Source: CAMCTV01 sp964420985 (GTDB lineage Bacteria > Bacteroidota > Bacteroidia > Flavobacteriales_D > Sanyastnellaceae). Taken from it: a stretch of 64,000 nucleotides of DNA. The notes beneath the pieces were generated by a model. The model saw nothing but the letters and a program-made list of their open reading frames with translations. It was not told the DNA's origin and did no database searches. Location of the stretch: the NCBI GenBank assembly GCA_964420985.1, contig CAYQUT010000004.1, positions 62,001-126,000 of the forward strand, read 5' to 3'. Of this stretch, positions 16,083 to 25,653 are shown in pieces; the first letter of the stretch is position 1; each line of letters opens with the position of its first letter. Made by a program: the position numbers and the translations under genes.

Positions 16083-18404
16083 ATGCCAAAATGCTTTTTA
16101 TTTTGCTTCTGTTGTGCTCTAATCAGCACAAAACTATTGGGACAAAACTCCATTTCTATTCAGATAAAAGATGCCAAATTCGACAACCCTTTGGCGTTTG
16201 TATTTCTTTCCGACTCCTTGAAATCAAAAGGCGGACAAACGGATATCAATGGATTTATCGGTATTCCATTGAAAGAAGGAGATTGTATTTACACAGAGTT
16301 ATATGGATACAAAAGCCAAAAACAACATTGGAAAGGTCAAAATCCATGGATAATACTCTTGGAAAGCAACGACCTCCTTTTATCTGAACTTGTTGTCAAG
16401 GTCAAAGCTGACCCTGCATTCAAAGTAATCCAACGTTGCATTCAATCTGCGGCTTTCAACAACCCTGTCGAGAAATTGGATTATCAATTTGAACAATATT
16501 CCAAAATGATCGTCGACTTTGAACGAAAAGGCGATAGTACTTTCCTGAAAACGTTTGAAGATAAAAAACTCTTGCTATCAGAAACTATTGCGCTGCATCA
16601 ACACAGGGCTCCAAATGACAATAAAGAAACCATCATCGCCAATCAAATGAGTGGTTTTGAGTTTCCACAAAGCACCATCATCGGGTCACAAATGCAGAGT
16701 TTTTCGGCGTATGAACCAGATTTTCAAATTCTTGACCGCGTGCTCATCTCTCCCCTTGGTCCCAGAGCGATGGACAGATATGACTACACCATGCTGGATA
16801 CATTAATGGACAATACCGATTCCATCTTTGTTATTCAATACCTTCCCAAAAAAAGATTCCAAGGAAATGGTCTAATAGGGGTCGCACACATTAAAACGCC
16901 GGAGTATGCGCTCATTCAATTGACTGCTGAACCTTTCGAAAAAGAATCATCCTATTATATTAAAATACAACAAAAAATTGAAAAAAAATGGGATAGTTTC
17001 TTTCCAATAGAAATGAACTCTTATTACAAATTAACCCAATCCTCACCTGAAATTTTTGGAGAAATCCAAACCCGATTCAAAAACATAGAACTTCGAAAAT
17101 TTGAATCCAAAGATTTTGACGACGTTGTTTTTGATTTCCCATCTTCTGCAAATACTGTTTCTGAAAATCAATGGGAAAGCATGAGATATACTCCTCTTAG
17201 CCTAGAAGAAAAAAACACGTATTCATTCATGGACAGCATTGGCAAGGCTTACCAATTAGACGCAAGAGTAAATCGATTGCAAAGTCTACTCCAAGGACAA
17301 TGGATGTTGGGAAAAGTGAATGTCGATCTATTTCAAGTGTATCGATACAACCGATTTGAAGGCAGCCGTTTGGGCGCTTCAATCAGCACCAATTCACTGC
17401 TTCACAAAAGATGGAAATGGGATGGACATGTGGCCTATGGATTCAAAGATCATCAACCCAAGTTTGGCACCGGCCTAAGTTGGACATCACCCAATGATGG
17501 GGTATTTTTTAGATTGGGTTACACGGATGAAGTTCAAGAAAGTGGTCGAAATGGGATGGTATCTTACAGAAGAAATATCAATCAACAAGTGTATGATTTC
17601 TTTGTAACAAAAATGGATTACGTTCAAGGTGTAACATTGGATGTGCACATGCCCTTGCTCAGAAATGTCAGACTCTTCTATTTACAATCACACCTCAAGA
17701 AAACATCCCACATTTCTTTCTCTGACAACCTACCCAAGCCGTATGATATCACACTCAACCGCTTCATCATAAGATGGACACCGGGAGAGAAAAAAAGAAG
17801 AGTAATTGATCAAGAGGTCATTCTCAATGGTTATTGGCCCATCATTCAATATGGTTGGAGTCACGGGAGCATTGATCAAAATGCTCCGTTCTTCAGACAT
17901 CAAATAGAATTGGAAAAAACTTTTCATTCCACCTATTATGGTGATGTTAAAGTGAATGTCGAATGCGGAAAAACAATGGGCTCAGTCCCGATGAATGAGC
18001 TCAACGCTTTAAGAGGATCAAGGCTTCCAGATGCCAGAATAAACATCGCTGTGCCAGAAACATTTGAAACTGCTTTGAATAATGAATGGTATGCTCGATC
18101 CTATGTTCACTTTTTTGTTCGATACAAATGGAAAACCCCCATTTACCAGCATTCCATGTCATCGCCCAAAATGATGATTAGCTTTAATGGAGGCTGGGGC
18201 AGTTTGGGTGCAGATGATGAACAACCCAGTAGCATCCAAGATTACCCAAAAGGAATATTTGAAAGCGGTATTGGTTTGAATGACGTTTTAATTTCCAAAA
18301 CGGGAGGAATCGGTGTGGGATGCTTTACAAGAATCGGAGCCTACAGCAATAGTCATCCAACCCAAAACCTCGTTTTAAAACTCACAACGAATTTCTTGTT
18401 TTAA
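16083..18404 (+). CDS. DUF5686-type outer-membrane protein with carboxypeptidase-regulatory-like N terminus
   Basis: The 773-residue protein has a signal peptide (about residues 1-20), a CarboxypepD_reg-like beta-sandwich (FDNPLAFVFLSDS, then GFIGIPL, then LYGYKS), and a long region starting at DPAFKVIQRCI that matches the DUF5686 family of Bacteroidota. The C-terminal half alternates short aromatic strands and ends in a phenylalanine (LTTNFLF), as outer-membrane beta-barrels do. The N-terminal sandwich resembles the one found on TonB-dependent receptors, but I see no plug domain. Function is unknown; an envelope role is likely. A weak -7-like TATATTGG lies three bases before the ATG. Confidence 0.82.
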   Translation: MPKCFLFCFCCALISTKLLGQNSISIQIKDAKFDNPLAFVFLSDSLKSKGGQTDINGFIGIPLKEGDCIYTELYGYKSQKQHWKGQNPWIILLESNDLLLSELVVKVKADPAFKVIQRCIQSAAFNNPVEKLDYQFEQYSKMIVDFERKGDSTFLKTFEDKKLLLSETIALHQHRAPNDNKETIIANQMSGFEFPQSTIIGSQMQSFSAYEPDFQILDRVLISPLGPRAMDRYDYTMLDTLMDNTDSIFVIQYLPKKRFQGNGLIGVAHIKTPEYALIQLTAEPFEKESSYYIKIQQKIEKKWDSFFPIEMNSYYKLTQSSPEIFGEIQTRFKNIELRKFESKDFDDVVFDFPSSANTVSENQWESMRYTPLSLEEKNTYSFMDSIGKAYQLDARVNRLQSLLQGQWMLGKVNVDLFQVYRYNRFEGSRLGASISTNSLLHKRWKWDGHVAYGFKDHQPKFGTGLSWTSPNDGVFFRLGYTDEVQESGRNGMVSYRRNINQQVYDFFVTKMDYVQGVTLDVHMPLLRNVRLFYLQSHLKKTSHISFSDNLPKPYDITLNRFIIRWTPGEKKRRVIDQEVILNGYWPIIQYGWSHGSIDQNAPFFRHQIELEKTFHSTYYGDVKVNVECGKTMGSVPMNELNALRGSRLPDARINIAVPETFETALNNEWYARSYVHFFVRYKWKTPIYQHSMSSPKMMISFNGGWGSLGADDEQPSSIQDYPKGIFESGIGLNDVLISKTGGIGVGCFTRIGAYSNSHPTQNLVLKLTTNFLF

Positions 18405-18453
18405 TCCTGTCAAATATCAGTTGGTTTGCGCATTCCTTTTGTATCTTGCCCTC

Positions 18454-19104
18454 GTGGAAATTTTTGATTTTATTGGAAGTCTGTTCAACCCTGAGAGCAT
18501 CATCCATTTTGGTGGTCTGGCTCTTTTGTTGATTATCATATTTGCCGAAAACGGTTTGATCATTGGTTTTTTTCTACCAGGAGACTCCCTGTTGTTCCTC
18601 TCGGGATTGATTTGCGCCACACAACCAGAGTTGTTGGATGTTCCCGTAGAAAGGCTAATGATCTACCTCTTTATTTTTGCTAGCGCTGGAAGCACTTTCG
18701 GCTATTGGTTTGGTTACCATTTTGGAAAAAAAGCCTTGGACCGAAAAGAATCTTGGCTCTTCAAAAAGAAATATGTTGAGATGACCACTGATTTCTACCA
18801 CCGCCATGGTGGAAAGACACTTATCCTTGGAAGGTATCTACCCATTATCAGAACTTTTGCGCCTATCCTAGCGGGGGTAATCAAAGTTGAATTCAAAACG
18901 TTTATGTTCTATAACTTGATAGGTGGTGCAATGTGGATTGGCACCATCACGACAGCAGGTTATTACCTAGGACAATTTGAATTCATCAAAAATCACATTG
19001 ATCTCATCATTCTTGGATTTGTAGTGGTAACCACTGGAGTGTTGGCCAATACATACATCAGACAGAAGAGAAGAAATAAAAATCAGCAAGACATTCAATC
19101 ATGA
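18454..19104 (+). CDS. DedA-family membrane protein
   Basis: The protein (216 residues from the GTG at 18454; an in-frame TTG at 18421 would add 11) is a polytopic DedA/SNARE-associated family member. It holds the family motifs FFLPGDSLLFLSG and GRYLPIIRTFAPILAG, with the conserved arginine and proline of the re-entrant segment, and four to five membrane helices. DedA proteins act as lipid scramblases or flippases, for example for polyprenyl phosphate, and support membrane potential. I prefer the GTG because the upstream TTG region looks like promoter sequence (TATCTTGC just before the GTG). The 3' end overlaps the next gene by ATGA. Confidence 0.88.
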   Translation: MEIFDFIGSLFNPESIIHFGGLALLLIIIFAENGLIIGFFLPGDSLLFLSGLICATQPELLDVPVERLMIYLFIFASAGSTFGYWFGYHFGKKALDRKESWLFKKKYVEMTTDFYHRHGGKTLILGRYLPIIRTFAPILAGVIKVEFKTFMFYNLIGGAMWIGTITTAGYYLGQFEFIKNHIDLIILGFVVVTTGVLANTYIRQKRRNKNQQDIQS

Positions 19105-20255
19105 AATTTGGAACCAAGGCCATACATGCCGGCCAAGAACCAGACCCCACCACTGGGGCTATAATGACGCCCATTTATCAAACCTCTACCTATGTGCAAG
19201 CCGCACCAGGCCAACACAAAGGCTATGCCTATGCGCGCGGAAAAAATCCAACCCGCGTAGCCTTGGAAGACTGTTTGGCTGCTCTTGAAAATGCGAAACA
19301 TGGTCTTTGTTTTTCGAGCGGAATGGGGGCAGCGGATGCCATCATTAAATTGTTACAGCCCGGTGATGAAGTCATCGCCTCTGATGACTTGTATGGAGGA
19401 AGTTATCGCATGTTCACAAAAGTTTTTGCCAAATACGGCATCACTTTTCACTTTGTTGACATGCACGATGAAGTTGCGATAAAAAACAAAATAAACACCC
19501 AGACCAAAATGATCTGGGTAGAGACACCCACCAATCCCATGATGAAAATTATTGACATCAAAAGAATGGTGGAGTTGGCAAAAATTCATGAGTGCATTTG
19601 TGTTATTGACAACACATTTGCTTCCCCGTTTTTACAAAACCCACTGGACTTGGGCGCAGACATCGTCATGCATTCCGCTACAAAATATTTAGGCGGACAC
19701 AGCGATGTGGTCATGGGAGCTTTGTGCACCAATGATGATAGCCTACACGAGCAGTTGGCCTTTATCGCAAACTCATGCGGAGCCACACCAGGACCTCAGG
19801 ATAGTTTTTTGGTCCTTCGCGGACTGAAAACGCTGCACATCAGGATGGAAAGACATTGTGCCAATGGTAAAGCCATTGCGCATTTCCTCAATAATCACCC
19901 CAAAGTTGAAAAGGTGTACTGGCCTGGATTTGAAAGTCATCCCAATCACGAAGTAGCCAAGTCGCAGATGCGTGATTTCGGAGGCATGATATCTTTTAGT
20001 TTAAAAAATGATTCTTTTGAACAAGCATCACAACTGGCGTCCGCCACAAGAGTATTTTCTTTGGCTGAATCACTAGGTGGCGTTGAATCATTGATAGGCC
20101 ATCCTGCCAGCATGACCCATGCTTCCATCCCCAGAGAGGAAAGAATCAAAACAGGAATTACTGACTCGTTGTTAAGGTTAAGTGTTGGGATTGAAGATGA
20201 AGAGGATTTGATTGAAGATTTGAAGCAAGCGTTAGAAAAAGTGAACATTGCATGA
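19101..20255 (+). CDS. Cystathionine gamma-synthase/lyase-type PLP enzyme (trans-sulfuration family)
   Basis: The 384-residue protein is a full-length Cys/Met-metabolism PLP enzyme. It begins FGTKAIHAGQEPDPTTGA and carries the PLP lysine Lys195 in HSATKYLGGHSD and the phosphate-binding SSGMGA. The sequence alone cannot separate cystathionine gamma-synthase (methionine synthesis), cystathionine beta/gamma-lyase or a related lyase. It overlaps the upstream DedA gene and the downstream kmo gene by four bases each (ATGA), so all three are translated together. Confidence 0.92.
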   Translation: MKFGTKAIHAGQEPDPTTGAIMTPIYQTSTYVQAAPGQHKGYAYARGKNPTRVALEDCLAALENAKHGLCFSSGMGAADAIIKLLQPGDEVIASDDLYGGSYRMFTKVFAKYGITFHFVDMHDEVAIKNKINTQTKMIWVETPTNPMMKIIDIKRMVELAKIHECICVIDNTFASPFLQNPLDLGADIVMHSATKYLGGHSDVVMGALCTNDDSLHEQLAFIANSCGATPGPQDSFLVLRGLKTLHIRMERHCANGKAIAHFLNNHPKVEKVYWPGFESHPNHEVAKSQMRDFGGMISFSLKNDSFEQASQLASATRVFSLAESLGGVESLIGHPASMTHASIPREERIKTGITDSLLRLSVGIEDEEDLIEDLKQALEKVNIA

Positions 20256-21592
20256 GTAAAGAGCAGAACATCGCCATAGTAGGTGGTGGATTAGTTGGAA
20301 GTTTATTGGCCATTTATATGGCCAAAAGAGGGCATCAAGTAAATGTATTTGAAAGGCGTTCCGATATTCGGAAGATGAAAATCGTCCAAGGAAAAAGCAT
20401 CAATCTTGCTTTAAGTGATCGAGGTTGGAAAGGACTTGACGGTGTGGGAATAAGAAGTGAAATTGAAAAGGTAGCTTTGCCCATGCATGGTCGATTGATG
20501 CATGCTGTTAATGGTGAGTTAACCTATCAACCCTACGGAAAAGAAGGTCAAGCTATATACAGTGTTTCTCGTGGACTTCTCAATCAAACTTTATTGAATT
20601 GCGCAAGCCAATTCCCAAATGTTAACCTTCATTTCGAACACAAATGTAATGATGTGAATTTGTCTCAAAAGACCATTTCATTTCAGCATGAAGAAAATGA
20701 AATCACCACACCTTACGATAGACTTTTTGGTACAGATGGTGCTTTCAGTGCTGTCAGAGCTAGGATGACCAAAATCGATCGACATGAATATTCCCAAAAA
20801 TATTTGGCGCATGGATACAAAGAATTGGAAATTCCTGCACTTCCAGATGGTTCGCATCAACTGAGAAAAGACTGCCTACACATTTGGCCAAGAGGAGAAT
20901 TCATGATGATTGGTTTACCCAATCCTGACGGCTCTTTTACCTGTACCCTTTTCATGGCATTTGAAGGTGAAGTAAGTTTCGAAAAAATCAAAACAGAAGC
21001 TGATGTTCATGCATTCTTTGATCAGTATTTCCCGGATGCTAAAGCATTGATGCCGGAATTGATTCAAGATTACTTCAATCATCCCACCGGAAGTCTTGTA
21101 ATGACGCAATGCAATCCCTGGAACGTCGGATCAGATGTTTGTTTATTGGGAGATGCCGCTCATGCCATCGTTCCTTTCTATGGTCAAGGTATGAATTGCG
21201 GATTTGAAGATTGCTCAGCACTCGAGGAAATCCTCACCGCAACAGAAGAAGACTGGGAGCAAGCCATACCACAATTTGCGCGTGAGCGCAAACCCAATGG
21301 TGACGCCATTCTTGAACTGGCGCTGAGGAATTATATTGAAATGCGCGACCTCACAGCTGACCCTAGATTTCTATTGCAAAAAAAGATTGAAGGTTGGTTC
21401 AGTACAAAACATCCAGATAAATGGATGCCTCTATACTCTCAAGTGACCTTTAGCCATATACCCTACCACATTGCATTGGCCAATGGTAAGAGACAGGATG
21501 AAATCATGACGCAGATACTTGACATGCCCAATATTGAAGAAGTTTGGAACAGTGATGAAGTTGAAAACAAATTATTGAGTCTTATTCAATAA
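20252..21592 (+). CDS. kmo: Kynurenine 3-monooxygenase
   Basis: The 446-residue FAD enzyme has the N-terminal dinucleotide motif VGGGLVGSLLA, the KMO-typical GKSINLALSDRG, and the FAD motif LLGDAAHAIVPFYGQGMNCG. It hydroxylates kynurenine with NADPH and oxygen, feeding tryptophan breakdown and, in many Bacteroidota, de novo NAD synthesis through 3-hydroxykynurenine. Other pathway genes (tdo, kynU, haaO) are not in this window. It is coupled to the upstream PLP enzyme by an ATGA overlap, a linkage without an obvious metabolic reason. Confidence 0.95.
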   Translation: MSKEQNIAIVGGGLVGSLLAIYMAKRGHQVNVFERRSDIRKMKIVQGKSINLALSDRGWKGLDGVGIRSEIEKVALPMHGRLMHAVNGELTYQPYGKEGQAIYSVSRGLLNQTLLNCASQFPNVNLHFEHKCNDVNLSQKTISFQHEENEITTPYDRLFGTDGAFSAVRARMTKIDRHEYSQKYLAHGYKELEIPALPDGSHQLRKDCLHIWPRGEFMMIGLPNPDGSFTCTLFMAFEGEVSFEKIKTEADVHAFFDQYFPDAKALMPELIQDYFNHPTGSLVMTQCNPWNVGSDVCLLGDAAHAIVPFYGQGMNCGFEDCSALEEILTATEEDWEQAIPQFARERKPNGDAILELALRNYIEMRDLTADPRFLLQKKIEGWFSTKHPDKWMPLYSQVTFSHIPYHIALANGKRQDEIMTQILDMPNIEEVWNSDEVENKLLSLIQ

Positions 21593-21628
21593 TGTAATTT
21601 CACGTCATCTTTGTTGAAACATTCTAAG

Positions 21629-22519
21629 ATGAAAGTCATTCTTGTAGTTTTATTCGCACTTATCCAACTTTGTCTTTTAGGTCAAAGACAATTCAGGCCC
21701 CTTCATGCCGAACCCGACTACCTTGATCATGGTTGGTCTTTTGGAGGAGGAACCACTGTAATGCTTCCGTACAAGCTAAAAACATCTGTCAACAATGACA
21801 GCGCAGATCGCACTGTCCTAAAGTACAACGGAAATATTTTCGCAACTCCAAAGGCGGGTTGGGCCATTGAAGCCAATAAAATGTGGTTCAAGACCAAATG
21901 GAACTATTTCGACTATTGGGAAGTGGGTGCTAGATATTATTGTTTAAGAGGTTTGGAAAGATTCAACGGTGATTTTGATGGAAAAGACAATTCTGGCGGT
22001 ATCGCTTCTGATCGCAAAACAAAATTTAACCTGCACACCATTGGCATAGAAGCAAGAGCCATGGACATGCGACAATTTACAGATCGCTCTTGGTTTCATC
22101 ATGGGCCGGTTCTAACAGTGGATTATCAGGCTTTTCAAAGAATCAAAAAGAAAAACAATGAAATGATTCCACTACCTGAGGCCCTACCATCAAGATTCTC
22201 AGGAGGAATCAATTACCAAATCGGTGTAGGCAGAAAAAAATTCCCAGGTCTTTTTGTGCTTTACACCCTCGAAACGCCCCTCTTCACATTCTATCCTTGG
22301 GATGAAAAATGGCCGCAAATGAAGGTGCTCAACACCAATTGGCAACCCATTCTCATTACAGCGCGATTGGTGCTACTCAAAAAAAGGCCTTCCAAAGCAT
22401 GTGAAAATCGACCTAACGTCAACCTTGAAATTGACAAAGATGACCCTGGTCGTCACAGCCGGAAAAACGGACTTTTTGAAGAGAAAATAAAAAGAGTTAA
22501 AGTAAGAAAACGCAATTAA
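21629..22519 (+). CDS. Exported protein of unknown function, possibly a small outer-membrane barrel
   Basis: From the ATG at 21629 the product is 296 residues with a signal peptide (MKVILVVLFALIQLCLLGQ). An upstream in-frame TTG at 21611 is less likely because it lies inside a -7-like CATCTTTG (21606-21613). The body is rich in short aromatic strands (WSFGGGTTVMLPYK, YFDYWEVGARYYC), compatible with a beta-barrel or lipid-binding envelope protein. The last 50 residues are very basic. No family is recognised. Its stop codon shares the palindrome TTAA with the convergent epimerase gene. Confidence 0.72.
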   Translation: MKVILVVLFALIQLCLLGQRQFRPLHAEPDYLDHGWSFGGGTTVMLPYKLKTSVNNDSADRTVLKYNGNIFATPKAGWAIEANKMWFKTKWNYFDYWEVGARYYCLRGLERFNGDFDGKDNSGGIASDRKTKFNLHTIGIEARAMDMRQFTDRSWFHHGPVLTVDYQAFQRIKKKNNEMIPLPEALPSRFSGGINYQIGVGRKKFPGLFVLYTLETPLFTFYPWDEKWPQMKVLNTNWQPILITARLVLLKKRPSKACENRPNVNLEIDKDDPGRHSRKNGLFEEKIKRVKVRKRN

Positions 22520-22923
22520 CGAATTGTATCTTGACACAACTCAATCAACACTCCATTCGTTGATTTAGGATGAAGAAACACAATCATCTTTCCATCCGCC
22601 CCTGGCCTAGGATCCTGACTTAGTAGGACAAACCCTTCATTGACAAGCCTTTCCATTTCAAAGTGGATGTCATCTACATCAAATGCAATATGATGGATGC
22701 CTTGTTTGTTTTTTTCAAGATACTTCGCAATTGGACTTTCATCGCTTGTGGCTTGCAACAATTCCACTTTACTTTCTCCTACTTGAAAAAAGCTGGTCAT
22801 TACCCCCTCCCTCTCCACAACTTCCATTTTATAAGGAGGGATATTGAGCAATTTTGCAAACAATGTATTGGACTCTTCAATGTTGTGAACAGCAATTCCC
22901 AGATGCTCTATCTTTTTAATCAT
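22516..22923 (-). CDS. mce: Methylmalonyl-CoA epimerase
   Basis: The 135-residue glyoxalase-fold protein starts KKIEHLGIAVHNIEES and has the metal-ligand positions expected of the family: His in IEHLGIAV, a Glu in KVELLQA, His in GIHHIAFDVDD and a Glu near the end (VLIELCQ). It interconverts the S and R forms of methylmalonyl-CoA, linking propionate and succinyl-CoA metabolism. It is the last gene of the minus-strand operon that begins with tolC, three bases after the DUF486 gene. Confidence 0.93.
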   Translation of the reverse strand: MIKKIEHLGIAVHNIEESNTLFAKLLNIPPYKMEVVEREGVMTSFFQVGESKVELLQATSDESPIAKYLEKNKQGIHHIAFDVDDIHFEMERLVNEGFVLLSQDPRPGADGKMIVFLHPKSTNGVLIELCQDTIR

Positions 22924-22926
22924 GCG

Positions 22927-23295
22927 TTACTTTTTAAAGACAAAATATACAGCAGCGACCATACAAGTCATTGCTGCTAAATGATTCCATTTCAAACTTT
23001 CTTGTTTAAACAATACCAAGGCCATTATCATAAAAACAGATAATGATATAACCTCTTGTAAAATTTTCAGTTGAAACAGATCAAATGGACCTCCATATTC
23101 CTTGGACCCTAATCGATTGGCGGGGACCTGTAAAAAATATTCAAACAAGGCAATACCCCAACTTATAAAAATGATGGTGAGTAACCCCCAAGATTTAGAC
23201 CAATCAAACTCTCTAAACCGCAAATGACCATACCAAGCCAATGTCATAAAAACATTACTACCTATTAAAAGCAATATGGAGTAAAAGGCCTTCAT
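22927..23295 (-). CDS. DUF486 family small membrane protein (DMT-like)
   Basis: The protein (122 residues from the ATG at 23295, preceded by an in-frame TTG) has four hydrophobic helices and the DUF486 pattern: SNVFMTLAWYGHLRF, then FEYFLQVPANRLGS, then LKILQEVISLSVF. DUF486 is a conserved four-helix inner-membrane family related to small multidrug-type transporters; its substrate is unknown. The start codon overlaps the stop of the upstream lipoprotein gene (TGATG). Confidence 0.9.
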   Translation of the reverse strand: MKAFYSILLLIGSNVFMTLAWYGHLRFREFDWSKSWGLLTIIFISWGIALFEYFLQVPANRLGSKEYGGPFDLFQLKILQEVISLSVFMIMALVLFKQESLKWNHLAAMTCMVAAVYFVFKK

Positions 23296-23717
23296 CAATT
23301 GTAAAAATATAGCACTCCTGTAGATGGGTCGAAGGAATAATTATACTGCAATAAATTTTGTGAGGCTGAACCTTCAACAATGGTTCCATCCGTCAAAAGC
23401 CATTTTGAATCGCCGCATGGATCCTGAATAAATACATGGTCATCATCCACAACACAAATACAAGGATCATCAGGATTGTGTGTACTCCTCGCATCATAAA
23501 TATTGAACTCTTCCTGATTTAATCGATAAATAATCAACTTCACCGTACCTCCATCATAATACAAAAACCCTGTAGCAACGGACAAATCAAAATAGGCGGG
23601 CTCATTAATGTTGATGGTAAATGCAAAACTTACTTCTGGAAGCAATTGACTTCTATTACAACGGTCACAACCAACCAAAAATATCAGCAGAAAGGTCAAT
23701 ACAAATATCTTCTTCAT
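23295..23717 (-). CDS. Lipoprotein, probably a Rieske-like fold without iron-sulfur ligands
   Basis: The 140-residue product has a lipoprotein signal (LIFLVGC, Cys17). The rest resembles small flavobacterial lipoproteins with a Rieske-like domain: NIYDARSTHNPDDPC at the place of the first ligand pair, then QDPCGDSKWLLTDG at the second, then SQNLLQY. A true Rieske site needs CxH and CxxH; only single cysteines remain, so no 2Fe-2S cluster should form. The likeness is my inference from pattern memory and needs a profile search. It overlaps tsaB upstream (ATGA) and DUF486 downstream. Confidence 0.6.
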   Translation of the reverse strand: MKKIFVLTFLLIFLVGCDRCNRSQLLPEVSFAFTININEPAYFDLSVATGFLYYDGGTVKLIIYRLNQEEFNIYDARSTHNPDDPCICVVDDDHVFIQDPCGDSKWLLTDGTIVEGSASQNLLQYNYSFDPSTGVLYFYN

Positions 23718-24361
23718 TTCTTAGAAACAGTTGGCACGAATGGTTTAACGTATACCGGCTCAAAGTAAGCCAAATCCACTGGCTCTCCCAAATCCAACCC
23801 CTTCATACAAATAGACTTCACACTTGGTAGTGCGTCTATCAACGTTGTTTCTTGGGGTAAAAGTGCTCTCAACTTAGATGCATTCTCGCCTAAAACCACC
23901 AAAGTATGATGAGCATGTGTAGCTATAAAATCATCATCCACGATAATGGCCGCTGGATCATCAAGGAGCCCAGATTTTCTTCGCCATGCTCCAAACACTT
24001 CATTTCGACGTGCATCCATAACAACCAAAACTTCTTTCTCGCTTTCAATTGCACTTTGAGACAACATCATTTTTAACCCGGAAATTGCATACAAAGGTAT
24101 TTGCAAGGCCAAAGCCAAACCTTTGGCAGCAGAGACACCAATACGCAATCCCGTGTAGGAACCAGGACCACTTCCCACGGCAACCCCTTTTAATGCTGAA
24201 AATGATACCCCTGCATGCATTAACAAACGATTCATCTCTTCATGAAGAATCTCAGCATGCAAAAAATCTTCACTAACCCGATCAAAACTCCCCAATAACA
24301 CTTCTCCTTCCCACAAGGCAAGGCTGCAATTTTTAGAGGAAGTTTCAATCCCTAGAATCAT
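23714..24361 (-). CDS. tsaB: tRNA threonylcarbamoyladenosine biosynthesis protein TsaB
   Basis: The 215-residue ASKHA-fold protein starts MILGIETSSKNCSLALW and contains GVAVGSGPGSYTGLRIGVSA, the diagnostic TsaB stretch. It acts with TsaD, TsaC and TsaE to place the t6A modification at position 37 of ANN-decoding tRNAs, and is essential in most bacteria. It overlaps the MacA-like gene upstream and the lipoprotein gene downstream by four bases each. Its expression therefore depends on an efflux operon, an unusual setting. Confidence 0.95.
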   Translation of the reverse strand: MILGIETSSKNCSLALWEGEVLLGSFDRVSEDFLHAEILHEEMNRLLMHAGVSFSALKGVAVGSGPGSYTGLRIGVSAAKGLALALQIPLYAISGLKMMLSQSAIESEKEVLVVMDARRNEVFGAWRRKSGLLDDPAAIIVDDDFIATHAHHTLVVLGENASKLRALLPQETTLIDALPSVKSICMKGLDLGEPVDLAYFEPVYVKPFVPTVSKK

Positions 24362-25653
24362 TTTTCTGACTTCAACTGTATATCACCCACAACAACAGCA
24401 TCACCATTATTCAACGTTTTGGCCACCTCGTCATAAGGCCCCGTAATAACTTGGTCCTCTTTCTTAATACCATCCACAATATGAATAAATTGATCATCCT
24501 GTACCCCTGTCTTCACATATTTAACCTTGGCCTTGCCATCCGTTTCTAAAACAAAAACACAAGTTCGCATTTCATCTGTCTTCACGCTATCGGGTCTAGT
24601 AGTAACAGCTTTTATGGGAATACTTAAAACTTGCTCAACTTTTTCAGATAAAATATCTACCGTAGCAGTCATGCCTGGTCTGAAAGGTGAATCAACACCA
24701 CCCGATTGGAGCAAATGCTGATAGGATTCTGGGAGTATACTAATTTTCACCGAGAAATTGGTTACTTGGTTATTCGATGCTCCTGATATGGCTCCTGTTG
24801 TCATTAAGTTCAACGCTGTATTTCCAATTTCAGTAACAATGCCTTTGAATTTCTCATTTCTAAATGCATCAACAGTAACAATAGCAGTATCGCCCAATTG
24901 AACTCGCACAATATCACTTTCATTGACTTCAACATTCACCTCCATGCTACTCAACCCAGAAATTTTCATAATCACGTCACCGCTCGTCATATTATTTCCC
25001 AAAACTGCTTCACCAACTTCCTTTGTTAAGGCCGTAACGGTGCCATCAATAGGTGACAAAATGGTTGTTCTCTTCAAATTATCCGCTGCTTCATTTCTGC
25101 TTGCTTCAGCACTAGCAATGGCAAACTCAGCACTTTTAACGCTCTCTTGAGCAGCAGAAACCTCAGCATTTGCCGTTTCAAAAACAGATCTCGCATTGTC
25201 CATCTCAGAAATTGAAATGGCCTTTTCAGCGTAAAGCTTCTCATTTCTTTTAAACGTCAGCTCCTGCAGCTTGGATTGCGCTTGAGCTTGAAGTAATCTA
25301 GCTTTTGCGCTGCTCAAATTACTTTTTGAGGAGTTGAGTGTTGCTTCAGCACGTTGCAATGCTGAAGTGTATAAATCAGGATTGATTCTAACCAGCAATT
25401 GTCCCTTCACTACATGATCTCCTTCCTTAACGGGCAGAGCGACAATCTGTCCACTGACATCGGATTGGATTTTCACTTCTGAGGAAGGCTGAACTTTGCC
25501 GCTTGCACTTACTTTCTCAACAATGGTTCTTACAGCAGGCAATTCCGCTTGAACATTGCGTTGTTCTTTATCCCTGGAAAACCACACTCCAAGTAAAATC
25601 AACAACAGCAATACAACTGCTATAATCCAATTTCTTTTCTTCTTATTTTTCAT
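24358..25653 (-). CDS. MacA-like efflux periplasmic adaptor (HlyD family)
   Basis: The 431-residue protein has an N-terminal membrane anchor (residues 7-25), a biotinyl-lipoyl half-motif (VSASGKVQPSSEVKIQSDVS), a long alpha-helical hairpin (about residues 95-185) and the second lipoyl half followed by beta domains. This is the MacA/HlyD adaptor layout, bridging an inner-membrane pump and an outer-membrane TolC duct. The tolC-like gene is directly upstream, but no MacB or RND pump gene follows; tsaB does. The pump must be encoded elsewhere. Confidence 0.92.
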   Translation of the reverse strand: MKNKKKRNWIIAVVLLLLILLGVWFSRDKEQRNVQAELPAVRTIVEKVSASGKVQPSSEVKIQSDVSGQIVALPVKEGDHVVKGQLLVRINPDLYTSALQRAEATLNSSKSNLSSAKARLLQAQAQSKLQELTFKRNEKLYAEKAISISEMDNARSVFETANAEVSAAQESVKSAEFAIASAEASRNEAADNLKRTTILSPIDGTVTALTKEVGEAVLGNNMTSGDVIMKISGLSSMEVNVEVNESDIVRVQLGDTAIVTVDAFRNEKFKGIVTEIGNTALNLMTTGAISGASNNQVTNFSVKISILPESYQHLLQSGGVDSPFRPGMTATVDILSEKVEQVLSIPIKAVTTRPDSVKTDEMRTCVFVLETDGKAKVKYVKTGVQDDQFIHIVDGIKKEDQVITGPYDEVAKTLNNGDAVVVGDIQLKSEK

